DNA from: Dallia pectoralis
Lineage: Eukaryota; Chordata; Actinopteri; Esociformes; Umbridae
NCBI GenBank assembly: GCA_029465975.1
Contig: CM055739.1
Span: 7,854,012-7,918,011, forward strand
DNA: 64,000 nucleotides
Direction of reading: 5' to 3'
The notes below the pieces were generated by a model that saw nothing but the letters and a program-made list of their open reading frames with translations, made no database searches and had not been told where the DNA came from. This document shows, in pieces, positions 37,101 to 51,814 of the stretch. The position numbers and the translations under genes were made by a program. Each line of letters starts with the position of its first letter. Within the stretch, counting starts at the first letter, position 1.

Positions 37101-40100
37101 GTATGACTGACGACTTATCATAATTTAAAGATGAAGCCATGGATGAAATGTCAGATATGTGAAGATATAGTACAATTTCAACATCAACACATGCTGTTAT
37201 TCTACTGCTACAGGTTCGGCGAAAGCAGTAGTTTTATTTGGGTATTCTTTTGCAGACAAAATCTACCACTAACCGGAATCGCAGTGCCATTTGATGCTGA
37301 TGCATCTCCCATTGGAACAGCTAAACTGCGTGAGGTGCTCACACGTGGGGAAATCTGTCAGGAAACAAAGAAAATAACTTTTAGCGTCGTTCTGCGACTA
37401 GAATCTCAATACTTTCGTAATAGCTGTCCACAACAAAATAGTCCCATAATTGACACACTGCGTGTATTGAAAGCCTCTGGGGGACATAAAACCGTTCGTA
37501 CACATTAAATCGGGATACATGGGGATATCTACACGAGTTGGCGTTGCCTTGAGATTCGTTTTTGACATGAATGATAGCAAGCAAAGTGCTTTTACGCGGT
37601 GGCTTCATTTAGATTTAAGGAAGCCAAGCAGAAACTGCAATTACGGTGAACAGCGTCTTCCTCTGTTTGTACTTGTGAAGTGAAGCAGTATATAAGTAGC
37701 AGCAGAGGTAACAGAAACACAATTCACAGCTGCATTTTCTAACAGACGTTTTCTTCCCCGCTGATCATGCAGTGGATGGTGTTCTACTGTACTTGGCCAG
37801 TAATTTTTTCCTCTTTTATCAAAATAATGGCATGCCATAAGAGGGCCATCTCACCCTGTTTGGACTGAGTATAGGTTATTGCGAAGATAATTTGACCGCA
37901 GTTATGAAATAACTGCAACAACGTATGTGGCTCTTGAACTGAACGCCTCTCGAAGTGTCTAATGTGAACGTGCTTTTCGGTTAAATAGGGTGTGCCCAAC
38001 TAAGAGCTTCTGTTAAAACATCTAAGCTGGTGGACTAGTGAATCAATCAATGACAATCACACAGAGAAGGAATTCACATGGATTTGTTGTGTAGCCAGTC
38101 GGTTTAAGGAGAAACATGCAGTGGGTTTCACTCAGGCTGCTTCATTCGATGGGACATGCTTTGATCTACGAAGCGGAGCAGCAGAATCGTTCCAGGTTTC
38201 TCAACTGAAGAAGCTTTATGAAGTGGTCAATAGACATGAAATTATTTGCCTGAAATATCGAAGGCAGCCGGGATATGTTATGTACATTGTCAGAGGAATA
38301 AGTCCTGGCGCTAAGCAATGGATATTGAAGATGACGAAGATCAGTGCGAAGGATAAAGTGGGCCTAGAGAGACTGGAGAATGAGCTAAACGCTTTAACCG
38401 TCACGTAGTTCATGAAGCAGAATCCGATATGCGCGAACGGGGTGAAAGTCAAGTCAGAGACAGTTGTGAATCTTCAGAGAGGAGGATGAAGGAACTCTCT
38501 GAAGGTGCCATGTCGGGCGAGGCTGTATTGCAACATGTGAGGGTGCCTAGCGCCAGAATGTCGTTACTGTGAGTTAAAGACAACCAGGAAGTTACAGTTA
38601 GTGTTGTTCAGACCTCTTTTATAATTTATTCATTAGGTTTTTTTAACATCTCTAATACAATAAACGTTTGCATGTTTTTTCCCCACCTACCATCCATTTT
38701 GTGTTTTGAAATGCAACGTTGTTTGTGGTACATAAAAAAGTTGGAATGTGTAATTTAGCTCTGACATCCTCAATCCTACAGAATACCATTGTGTTATAAT
38801 TAGTTTATGATTCCCAATAGATCAACAGTTTTTAACTACTTACGTTTTTCTTGCGACAAACCAAAACAAGTAGCTAGTTAGCAAATTAACTGCAAACCAT
38901 TTGCCAAACCAAAACAGCCAAACCAATAAGACAACGGCAATAATGAGCAGATTCAAAACAAAAAGAAAATTAATAAAAACAATCATATAGCATTTTTACA
39001 AAACAAAATATTTGTCCATTTCCTTGAGAACAATATCTGTTCATCAATCAAAGTAGATCTATGTTCAATCCATGTCTGTCATGTTTTTTAGTTAATGTGA
39101 TGATGTTATCATTGCTTGTACCGGACGCCAATGCCAACAGTCCACTTGCATTATGGGTTCTGGCAAGCGGCCAAAGCAGATGGCTACGAAGTCTGCAGAG
39201 AAAAATACATCAGGCTCAGCCATTTCAGAACCTGACTCTAGATCATTTATAGCCCCCTGTTATTCCTGCAGGTAACCCACTACAGAACTGTGCTGATGAG
39301 GAACGTTTACATTTGAGTGAGAGGAAATGTGTTCTTCACACCGTTGGATGTACTTGATCAATTGTAAAGTAAATTATGGCTTGGGTAAATCCAGCAAAGC
39401 CAGGGTAGGCATAGATTATTGTTTCATATAGTAACAACTTTTTTAGTGGTAGAGAGTAAAAATTTAAAATTGCACACACATTATATCTAATCGTTCCATG
39501 TGTAGCTACTCCCAAGGGTGATGTGGCAATACTGTATAACTGAGTCACACAGGTAATGTAGCCCAGCAGTTACACCATCTAGCATTGAAAGGTAGCTAGA
39601 CTGAATCCTGGCTAGAACTGACAGGTTGGATGAAACAAATCTGTCCGTACAGTTAATACAGTTAACCCCAATTGTTCCCTGGAGGTTATATCAAGGCAGC
39701 TAAGTGCACATTTAGAGGGGTTGGGTTGAATGTGGAAGGAATGGACCTTGGCGTGCAAACTGAAGCTACCCACCTATGAAAACAACCTCTATAGCTTTAA
39801 CATGCCTCCCGAGGTCATGTTATTGTTCCAGGAAATTAGGACATCATTATCTCTCTCACGACAGAGACAGTCTCAGCGATTTCACATTTTCTATATTAAA
39901 AGCATTTGTCTCATGTCTTTATTTTGAGTTTCTGTCCAGAGTATGTCAGAGTAAGCCCCGAGGGTAACCTACATGCTGAAGTGAATTCATTTCAGGGATT
40001 GATATGACAGGAACAGAACTAAAAAAAGGAAAGTCTTACTGTGGAATAATGACGCAAAGACAAAAGTCAGAGAATATAGATTTTTTTACGAATAATTGCT

Positions 40101-43100
40101 GAGATATTGCATTATATCCCAAAGAATACCTTGCCCAAAATATTTCTTTATACGAGCATCAAGCCCATGCGAGTACCTTTATCCAGCCCATGCGAGTACC
40201 TTAATCCAGCCCATGTGAGTACCTTTATCCAGCGCATGTGAGTACCTTTATCCAGCCTATGGGAGTACATACATCCAGCCCATGCAAGTACCTTCATCCA
40301 GCCCATGTGAGTACCTTTATCCAGCCCAGGTGAGTACATTTATCCAGCCCAGGTGAGTACCTTTATCCAGCCCAGGTGAATACCTTTATCCAGCCCAGGT
40401 GAATAACTTTATCCAGCCCAGGTGAGTACCTTTATCTAGCCCAGGTGAGTACCTTTATCCAGCCCAGGTGAGTACCTTTATCCAGCGCATGTGAGTACCT
40501 TTATCCAGCCTATGGGAGTACATACATCCAGCCCATGCAAGTACCTTCATCCAGCCCATGTGAGTACATTCATCCAACCCAGGTGAGTACATTCATCCAG
40601 TCCAGGTGAGTACATTTATCCAGCCCAGGTGAGTACCTTTATCCAGCCCAGGTGAGTACCTTTATCCAGCCCAGGTGAATAACTTTATCCAGCCCAGGTG
40701 AGTACCTTTATCCAGCCCAGGTGAGTACCTTTATCCAGCGCATGTGAGTACCTTTATCCAGCCTATGGGAGTACATACATCCAGCCCATGCAAGTACCTT
40801 CATCCAGCCCATGTGAGTACATTCATCCAACCCAGGTGAGTACATTCATCCAGTCCAGGTGAATAACTTTATCTAGCCCAGGTGAGTACCTTTATCCAGC
40901 CCAGGTGAGTACCTTTATCCAGCGCATGTGAGTACCTTTATCCAGCCCATGCAAGTACCTTCATCCAGCCCATGTGAGTACATTCATCCAACCCAGGTGA
41001 GTACATTCATCCAGTCCAGGTGAATAACTTTATCCAGCCCAGGTGAGTACCTTTATCTAGCCCAGGTGAATACCTTTATCCAGCCCAGGTGAGTACCTTT
41101 ATCTAGCCCAGGTGAGTACCTTTATCCAGCCCAGGTGAGTACCTTTATCCAGCGCATGTGAGTACCTTCATCCAGCCCATGTGAGTACATTCATCCAACC
41201 CAGGTGAGTACATTCATCCAGTCCATGTGAGTACATTCATCCAGCCCAGGTGAGTACATTTATCCAGCCCAGGTGAGTACCTTTATCCAGCCCAGGTGAA
41301 TAACTTTATCCAGCCCAGGTGAGTACCTTTATCCAGCCCAGGTGAGTACCTTTATCCAGCCCAGGTGAGTACCTTTATCCAGCCCAGGTGAATACCTTTA
41401 TCCAGCCCAGGTGAATAACTTTATCCAGCCCAGGTGAGTACCTTTATCCAGCCCAGGTGAATACCTTTATCCAGCCCAGGTGAGTACCTTTATCCAGCCC
41501 AGGTGAGTACCTTTATCTAGCCCAGGTGAGTACATTCATCCAGCCCAGGTGAGTACCTTTATCTAGCCCAGGTGAGTACCTTTATCCAGCCCAGGTGAGT
41601 ACCTTTATATTAGCCCAGGTGAGTACCTTTATCCAGCCCAGGTGAGTACCTTTATCCAGCCCAGGTGAGTACCTTTATCTAGCCCAGGTGAGTACCTTTA
41701 TCCAGCCCAGGTGAGTACCTTTATATTAGCCCATTATCACCAGAGGCTCACCACAAGTAGCAGTCTCATCAGACTGGTCTCCACAGTCATTGTCCCGGTC
41801 ACAGTGCCAACTCTCAGGGATGCATCTCCCGTTGTCACAGGAGAACTGCTCAGCTTGACATGGCCCCGCTGAAATCAACAATAAAAGAAAAATCATAATA
41901 CATTTTAGGACACACCTTTGGGTATATTTTAAGAGTGCCTCTTCTGCCCAGTATTTAATAAATAACTAATAACATGAGGAGAAAACGTATGCATGGGCTA
42001 GGTTAAGTTCAAAGACAGTCAATGACAGAATCCTTTTTTTATCGAATGGGATGTGTTTTTGTTATGTCTGAAAACAGACTTGACCTGCAATCGCGTTAAG
42101 CAACCGTGATTTTACATAAACAGAGCAGACAGATCATATGTTTCTTTACTGCTCCAAGATAATCAAATCTGGATTGGATTTCGCCACACAAAGTATTAAC
42201 TCGCATTTCTTTTTTGAAGAGATCAATAGGTGAAAATGAAGTTGTGAAACCAGGGAACTTTTAATGAAAACCAGAAATGTCTTCCTCTCAGAAAATATAT
42301 ATAAAGTACAGCAGGTGCTCAGGATCGGCAAGATAACTGCACCTGGCATCTAAATGCAGTTTTTTGGGGTGCAGTGAAACAAAACCTTTGTAATGATCTA
42401 CATTCCCTCAAAAAAATCCATATGCCTTCCTACGGTGCTGTGCAAATGCTGCTCAGGTGTTCAGGTTGCATATGATAAATTCGGCTTTCCCGGTATATAT
42501 AGATTTGCATTTTTGATACGCAGCGGCACCGAGGCCACTGGGAATCCACGTCGAAAACATCCCGGGCCATCGGGGGAAATCACGCAGAAGTGCTCGCACG
42601 AATCTGCCGTGTGGACCTCTCTTATCTCCCGTACACGCGGAGAATTCTCCAATGGCCTCTGCTCCGACAGAGCCTCCGCCGAACGAGCGTCTCGTCCAAG
42701 AAAATTGGACGCCGTCCCGAGTTTTTCCTACAACGCGGAATCTGCCTGCCGCGCTCGGAACCGCGTGAGCTGGGCGTCACTCTAATTAGAGCGCGCGTGG
42801 AGCGTACCGGAGCAGGTGAGGTTGGATTCGTCCTCGTTACTCCCGCAGTCGTCCGTCCCGTCGCACAGCCACAGTTTGGGGATGCAGCGGTTGTTCAGAC
42901 ACTTGAACTGGTCGGGAGGGCAACTACGGTTATCTGGAACAGTTATGGGAGAAACAGATCTCAGGAGACGTCTCATACCGGGGCAGGGGGGAAAAAGCAG
43001 AGGGATCTTTAAGTTTTTACTGACTGAATTAAGTTGTGCAGCTGTGTTCTTTGTAATTGCGTGTTGACGGGTGTTTCTAAGACCTACCGCAGATCTGTGC

Positions 43101-46100
43101 CTCCTCGTCGCTTCCGTCTAAGCAGTCGTCGTCTCCGTCACATTTCCAGGAGGCCTGAATGCAGCGACGGTTCCTGCATTCAAACGCTTCACTACCACAC
43201 CTCTGAGTCTCTCCGTGGTCCCCTGGGTCGGCTGAAAACACACCGTGTGAAGACGAGCACACACACACACACACACACACACACAGGAACAGACACGCAG
43301 AGCAACGGACACCCAGAGAGACAGACACACAGGCACGCACGCACAGAGACACACATAGACACACACGCACACAGACAGACACAGGCACGCACGCACACAG
43401 ACACACACACAAAGCAAATGAACAAAAGAAGACTTGACTATTAACATCCCACATCACGTACCACCAAGTCGGCTACAAAAGAGCAGAGCGCTCTGGCACT
43501 GCATATCAATAGTGACCTATTGGGAATTCGCGTAACTATAATGAATCTGTTATCGTTTACTTCCGATTGATCCGTGTGGTCACTGATGTGGTGTGTCAGC
43601 GTAATCGGGCCACGTGCGTCCCGAGAACAGACGATTCAGCAGAACTTACGGGAACAGGTGAGGTTATTCTTGTCCAGGAACTGGTTGTCGCCACAGGCAC
43701 ACACTCTGGCGCCGGGTATGGACAGGCACAGGCTGGAGCAGCCGCCGTTGTTCACCGAACATGCGTTTGCACCTAAACACCGGCATTATAATATGTGACA
43801 ATCAGAAAACGGCAAACTCGTATTGGCTACTTTAAAACTCATACACCAACTCATAGGGACTGGGTTCACATTCGTAATGGTCTCCTCTGGGATTCTAACA
43901 CTCAGCTCTGGCGATGCAAGCACTATGGTCGGCCAACTGAGCTACACCGAATACGATTACCGCACCGCAGTATATATAGAAACTACAGGAGTTCAGATCC
44001 GGTGTACAACGGAACATTAAGGTTATTGAAGGTTTTTCTCTAAACTCTGGCTTTAGTTGTGGATCATAAACCCTGGCTTTAGCTGTGCCTCAGAAAGCAG
44101 CCGGACACTCCGAAACCCTGACCTTGATTGGCAGTGTGTTCCACGGCCTTAAAGTCGCAGAACTGAAAGCTCATATTGGATTCACTTTCCAAAATGCCCA
44201 CAAACTGAAAAATAGATACTTCTTATAATGCTTCCCGGGCTTAACGCCTGGGTCTCTAAGCGTGTGCCAGTCATCGAGTCTGTTGACATGAGAGGATCAT
44301 CAAAACCCTGCCTCCGTGAAGCGGTTAGAGCCAGAACACAACAGATGAAGAAATAACTAGGCTCTTTCTGCCATTTCCCTTGGAGCACATGCAGCATATT
44401 TTTTTACAGAGGACGCTAAGAGGTAGGGCGTAGTTATGACGACCACAGTTGCTTGTGGCACCCAGCTGCGTCTCGTCGGGGCACCGAGAGGACAAGGAAC
44501 TACAGGCAGGTGCTTCCCTGTGCCACCTTGCGACTGTTGTCATGAAAACCACGGCACAGCTGTGACCGGAGACAATGCCCAGAGTTACGGTAAGTAAGCG
44601 TTGAATGACTAGTGTACATTTGAGGACATCCTCAGTCTCAAGTCTCATTAAGTCGTTCGCTGTTCTACCCGAAGCTGTTGGAGAGGGACTACACTGAATT
44701 ATGCCAGATCACCCACTGTTAGAAGCCGAGAGCCGAAGTTGTGCCATGTAAAATATGCTAAAGAAGAGAATCCTTCGACTCATTAAGTGACACGCGGTAT
44801 GTGTTGTGTGCATTTGAAGAAGTTCCTGGGAGTCAGATCTCCGCTCTGTCCCTTTGCACACGCCAACAATGTGGCCTCCGTGGCTGTGTCTAGGAGAGCA
44901 GATAGACTCAATTATCTCTGACCCCCCACTGTTAGGATCTTGGGCACCACATTCGTGACCAATTAATTATTCTGAAAGGCACAAAGTCTACAGAGAATGT
45001 ACTGACTCGATAACTGTCCTGCGTTTTGAAACCTTATTTGAAGCAGTGGTTCAGCGCTTCGGACATTTTCAGCTAAGGTATAATTTAAAGAAGAAATAGG
45101 GTCTAGGGGAAATGGATTCTGGTGTTTTTCTAACCCCTCGTCTTCGTTCAATGTGTCGTCCCAAAAAGTTTTGGTGCCCGACCGGAGCCACGCATTTACC
45201 TTGCTGGCCTTGATTGTTGTACAGCGACAGACCGAAGAGTGGCGGTTTCTCACTTCTCAACAGCGCCACCTTCCCGGACTGCAAGTCCAGTTGGAAAATA
45301 GAGGCGTTCACGTAATCTGTCCAGAAAACGTTGTTCTGATGCAAGGAAATTCCAAAGGGATGATTTAATTCCTTGCCGTTGTACACCACCTTCGGACGAA
45401 ACAGACGAAGAATCACATGAACGTTCCAATGTTCCAGTCTAACATCCAAGCTGTTCGGAGTATCCATTTATTTCCCATCGTCCACATTCTCATCTATCTT
45501 ATAATATCAGCCTAAATAAACACATATTAATATAACCAACATCAGCGTTCAACTACAACAGGTATAGACCATTAATCAATTGAAAAGAACACTCACTCAT
45601 TTACTAACCGTTCTGTGGTCGCCATCCGGGGAAATTTTCTCTATGTGGTCGTAATAGGCATCGCACCAGTAAACGTCGCCGGAACCGCGGTCCAGAGTGA
45701 GCCCGTTGGGCCAGATTATCGCCGAGGTGACAAACTCCTGCCGGTGAGATCCGTCCATCCAGGCTTTCTCGATCCTGCCAACGCTGTCGTTTATCTCATC
45801 CTCTTCCCAGTCCGTCCAGTACATCCAGCTGGAAACAGTGACTCATTTTTGTTATTGACAACATTACTGTTATATATCGTGCTGTTCAAGGACCGGCAGC
45901 CCTTCTGTTGTAGGGTGCTTATATCCGCACACGTGTGTAAGTTCTGCAAGTGAACCGTCGTGACATTCGTGTCTATGCTTATCCATCGTCCCCGCGACCT
46001 CCTCGGAGAGTGAGGTCACCGCCAGAGGACCGCTATTGATGGAAACCCTGGAGCGACTACAGTTAAGTCACTTGTTCAAGGGCGACTGGCGTGTTGTGTG

Positions 46101-48162
46101 TTGAGTGATGAAAAGCAGAAAGACTATAGTTGCTTGTGGTGGAAAGGGATTTTGACAGAGTTCACAGGTGCTTTAACGCGGACCTCCCACTGATCAGAAT
46201 TTATCCTGTGTCAAAACAGTAGAGTTCCAACATCTATATGTCCAAAACCAATATAATTCCACTTTGCTGCTCGAGGATGGCTTTCCTTAAGGTCTCACCT
46301 GTGCAGAAGGTCCACCACAATCGCTCTGGGGTGAGACATATCTCCCTCCAGCAACGTTTTCCTAGTTTGCGCAGCCTTCTCCAATCTCGCCACGCTGATT
46401 GTTTTCCTGTAGCCATCATTTGTCCAGTACAAGTTGTTCCCGATCCAGTCCACGGAAATCCCCTCCACATTATCCAGGTCTGCGGAGGGATACGAGAGGA
46501 AGCGGAGGTGCGGAATTAAATGCAGTCTTTGGTTTTATCCTCCCGATCATCCCCGCAGTGGTGTAATCTATCAACGTCTCCAGATCCTCGTTAATGGAAT
46601 CTTAAGCCCAAAGCATTGTTCTGGAATCTACCGTGGGAGATATATTAATCATACACAAAACAACAGCTATGCAAAGTAACGCAGCTTACAGGGAATGCTT
46701 TTGGGGATTCCAGAATAGCCTGACATCGTCGAAACTGCCTTACAACCTCTCAAATAACGAATATGCTGTGATTAATTAGAGCACGGACATATACAGGTAC
46801 TGGCGAGGTGAGTAAAGTAGTGCCAGTATTACTATCCTTACTCCAACGCTACATGGTTAGGCGCGGTCATTCATTCGTTGACCGAACCGCGCCGTTTTTT
46901 TCTCTGGGACGCCAGTTACAACCGTTCACCCAACGAGGAATTCGAAAGCACTGACCGTCTTTAAGGATCGTCTCGCGATTGGTCCCGTCCAGCCTCTGAC
47001 GGCCAATCAGAAAGCTGGTTGTGTCCGCAAAGTATATGTGGCCGGTCTCCGCGTGGAAGTCAACCGCCCGCGGGCTTATGAGATTGTCGATCTGTACCAT
47101 GTGCTCCGTCTCCGACTTGCTATTCAGGTCCAATCCCCGGATCACGCCGGGTCTCCCCCGCCCGTAGAACAGAAAAACTTCGCTCATGGGCTCTGCGGGG
47201 AAAGGTTATAAGGCGTTATAAACGTGCCCGCGTAAGAAACAAAACAAAGCACGTAGGAAGCGCCGAAGATTATGTAAACGAACGAGCCGCCACTAATCTC
47301 CTTCATCCCTCACAATGCCGAAGTGTAATTAATTGACAGGATTCGCTTTTCTTCCTTTCAGCACGGGAACAAAACATGTTTCATATGAGGCGAGGGAGAC
47401 TTAGCTAATTACAATGACCTGAATTGAAACCAGAATTAGCTCGGTTGATTAGAGTACTGTATATTAAACTAATCAATAACTTTCTCTCAAACAAGTCCTG
47501 GCCATGGCAGGGCTTGAATTGTAGGCTGCATTCGACGTATTCAAAATAGCGATTAATTTGGAGATTTATCTCGCAGTTCATTAGTGGCGAGCGGAAAATG
47601 AGATTTGGTTTGACTAACTCTGGCTCTCCCAGCTCAACCCTCGGGCCGTCCAGACGTTTTACGTTTTTGGTTTTAACACTAAACTGGCACACTTGTTTTA
47701 GATAGTCAATTCGTCACAAAGACCATGACTGAAAGAATCAGCTGTCTTTGTTTCGGGGAATACGTCTGGAGGAGCCCAAGGAAAGAGTAACGCTTGGTTT
47801 AGACGTGACGTTAAGTAGACGGGACAGACAAAACAAACCCGGGCAAAGTCGCCGGCAGGTTCTATGGGCGCGCTAAATTTAGAAGATGCTTTGTCCCCCT
47901 TCAGGGCCACCGTCGATAGATCTGCCACAGCGTGACAATACAGAGTGACCTGTGAAGACATTGCAGACGTCCTATCGTGAACTTACTCTTGCAGGACTTG
48001 CCGTCGCTTCCCAGTACCAAGCCCGTTGGACAGCGGCAGGATCTGGCTTTATAACTCCCACAGAGGAGACACATGTGAGAACATCCGCCTGATCTCCCGG
48101 ATGGATCGACCTCACACGCATGAGTCCTGACTGCAGGGGGAGATGGGAGGCCAGGGTGAATA

Positions 48163-48200
<38 letters not shown>

Positions 48201-50478
48201 ACCACTTCTTCACATGCCATATGTATACATTTGTATTTATTGTTACCTGTTGGTTGAGTGAGTTTCTGGAAAACCCTTATTCCCACTGAGTTTTCCACGG
48301 TGGCTATGGATTGAACATCTAAGACGTTAAACCTGTTTATCTGCAGAACGTCCACTTTTGTTCGTTTGGTGGGCTCTGAGCGAGTTGCAAACAAATTATC
48401 TTCAAAGACTGATAATCCGTGGAGGTGTGCCACCTAGGGGAAGAGAAAGAACGAGAGACGAGGATGGAGTGATGAAGGAGAGAGGGAAAGAGAAAGTGAC
48501 AGAGAGGAAAGGGAGAGTGCGTAAGAAGGGAGGAAGGAGAGAGAGGAGAGAAGGAGTAAGGAGGAGGGAGGAAGAAAGATAGATGGAAGACAAAGGCCAA
48601 GGGTGGTGAGAGAGAGAGAGAGAAAAGGAGCGGAAGAGAGGAGAGAGAGAGAGGAAAAAGGAGGAGAGAAAGGTTGCGGGACAGAGGAGAGAGGGAGTGA
48701 GAAGGAGAGAGAGTTGTTAAGGAGAACAGCGGCAGTGAGAGGAGGAAGATAAAGCACAACGCTACACATACACGTTTCATTCACCTCATCTTAATCTTCA
48801 GATAAACACATCTGCAACACTATTTTCCACCGTCTAATCCCTCCACCTGCAGCTTTACAGCAGGACAGAACCGGGGCCGTGCATTGCAATGCCTGTACAA
48901 CGTCTGCTCTGTTCAGCGCACTACATCTAACCATAACGGTGTGTGTCCCAGTGTGTCAGCACGCATGTGCACACCTAGCCCAGCTTCCCACACCTGGCGT
49001 AATGCCAGGGTGATCACTACAGAGCAAACACTTCCTGGGTGGTGGGTGAGAGAAAGCCCGCCGTCAGCAGTATCCGTGCGCCGTTGCTCGACAAAAGCTC
49101 AGCCGGTGCGTTTCATCCGAGCAAACCCTCACTGGACAAAGTTCGATTTTAACGAGGCAAACCGACGTGGGCCAGCCCATTGAAAAAGAACACGTCGTGC
49201 GGCTTTCTCTGAAACCGAGAGTTCGAAGGAAGATCACAGGTGTTATTGCGCGGCGGTGTACTCACGGAGATGTCGTGGACGACGGTATGCCGGTTGGCCC
49301 CATTATAATCCACAACTTCGATGTAGTGTAGAGCCGAATCAACCCAGTAGACCAACTTCCTAATTAGGTCCAACGCTACAGCCGTGGGCTTGACTATTCT
49401 GCGCTCCACTATCCTGGTTCTGTTGGTTCCGTCCATGTTGCACCGTTCCAGTTTGCCAGAGCCCTCGTTGTTCGTGAAGAACATTTTCCTGAGAAGCAAG
49501 TTCAATCTCTGAGTACGACGCCATTTGATTTGTATTTTCACAATGAAATCGTCGTATATGAATTGTGTAGTATTCCATCAGTATGGGATAATTTTTAATT
49601 ACGTATCTTGCCAGATAGGATCCTTTAACAATAATGTTGTATTTCTGTTGACGTCATTATTAATTAAAACCATTGTGGACCTCCTTAATAGAGAATATGT
49701 AAAAGGCCTCGTGAATCACCCGCTAGTCACACAAAGAAGGCAATGTTGTGCTGGACACTAGTAGTTTCCATTCGATCATACTTGAAAGGTAATTTGAACA
49801 GTTAGGTAAATAAACCATGCTACCAATCCGCTAGATCTAAATGCAATCAACCAAAGGCAGCGTGACAAATAATAATAACTGCTGCATGGACTCGATTTTC
49901 AAAAGCCTGACTCACTGCATAATCTCCCTACACTCGAATCATGTGAAGTGTGTATCACCTGAAGTAAAACTATTTCTAATTGTATAGGTCTCAATGAGAT
50001 CATTTCTTTGTTTTCTAAGGATACAAATGTCTAAGGTATGTTATACATTTTTGACAGACACATTGGAGCGGGTTTGTGCTGAAAGGCAGATGGACCAGGT
50101 TCAAACCCCCGCTGTAGCAGTACGTGTGCACCGGAGGCAGCCGCTGAGACTGCCGGAACCCCCAGGACCGATAAAGAAAGTATCGATTTAAGCAAATGAT
50201 TATCACTTTTCACAGTCAGACTTTTATTTGAGCAAAACAATACGCGGTTCTTTACTGTGAGATCCTTAGATAATAGGCGCCCGTACTCTATTTGTCAGAC
50301 GTCGTCTGCTGAAATCATGGGAGGAGAAAGGCTTCATTTTCACAAAGAGTAGATTGGAAAAAAATCTCAGATGAACTGCATCAATAATTGAAGCAATATT
50401 ACCCCTGTTACTTTGATGTTGTCAAAGCAGCTTTGTTGCATCTCAGGGCCGTGTGTGTGTGTGTGTGCGCGCGCGCGC

Positions 50479-50509
<31 letters not shown>

Positions 50510-51773
50510 CGCGCGCACAAGAGGATAACATGTTATTCTAACAGCTACTGACAGCTTAATCCATACATGTCAGCAATACCACAAGGTCAGAATGATATGC
50601 TGCAAAAAAGATCAAATGGCATCCTAATCACTATAGCGTGCACTCATTGCGACAGGGACCTATTGAGACAGATCAAAGGTAGTGGACTATATATAGAATA
50701 GGGTGCGGTGTAGGACACACAAAGATCCTCAACTGGACGTTCCAATAACTGATTCGGGTCTACATCTCATTCAACTGCTGGTCTGCTAAAACTGAGATGT
50801 CAACTGTTTTGAGATAAGTCAGAGCGGGCGAATGCGTGCCAAGAGAAATGAGAGGCGAATGTTGTAGTGTACGGTGCTGCTTTTAGACAGACGACATGGT
50901 TCGCGTGGATTGATTGTGTCAGTATCGTCAGACATGAAACAGAGCACCAATGTGGTGGCCGATGACACGTTCCGTATATGCAACGACGGAGAAGGCATGT
51001 GACAAATGTGAACTTACCCCAGCAATGGGTCCAGTGCGATTCCACCGGGGTTTTGGAGATCCAGATCGACGATCGTCACACACATATCGTCGCGTTCGTT
51101 GCAGACGAATATTCGACCGCTTACTCCGTCCACAAAGTAAATGTTTCGTGCGAGCCAGTCCACGGCGAAATGTTTCACGTCTATAACCAAACAGGGGGAA
51201 AAAGGACAAATAGGTCACAGATCCTGTGTGGCGAGAACAAACTCTTTGGTCGCGGTAGCAACATCTAAACCATTAGAACGGTGCGGAACTTACTGTCTAG
51301 GCTCTCTGTGGTTTTTACTCTTCGCATCTGTGAAAATCCCTTTAACTTTGTCATGGTGGAACACCAGAGGTGACCTTTGGAGTTGGAGAAGGAGATCCAC
51401 CATAGTAACTCGTCTTTGTAATAGAAATCCACTGTGTGAATTGTTCCATTGGTATCCACTGGCTTTAGGTTCGGTATAGAAGAGCCATTGAGGTGCATGA
51501 CTGTGATATGGTCTGTACTGGCTATCAGCAAGACAGGTGGTCTGTCCCCAGGATCTACAGGACAGAGAGACACAAAGAGACAGAGATATAGAATGAGAAA
51601 AAGAGCAAATGACAACATAATGAGAGAGACAGAGACAGGGACAGAGAGAGAGACATGGATAGAGAGAGGGAGGGAGGGAGAGAGGGAGAGAGGGAGAGAG
51701 GGAGGGAGGGAGAGAGGGAGAGAGGGAGAGAGAGAGGGAGAGAGGGAGAGAGGGAGAGAGGGAGAGAGGGAGA

Positions 51774-51814
<41 letters not shown>

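Noticed and set aside
38121..38408. 95-aa plus-strand frame
   Set aside because: No recognised family, no splice partners seen, and located in an intron; possibly an old transposon trace but not supportable as a gene.
40155..41737. CRISPR-like array
   Set aside because: Head-to-tail units without spacers in an animal intron; an ordinary minisatellite.
50060..50165. tRNA-like sequence with 'ggttcaaaccc'
   Set aside because: Only a B-box-like motif; no cloverleaf could be drawn.
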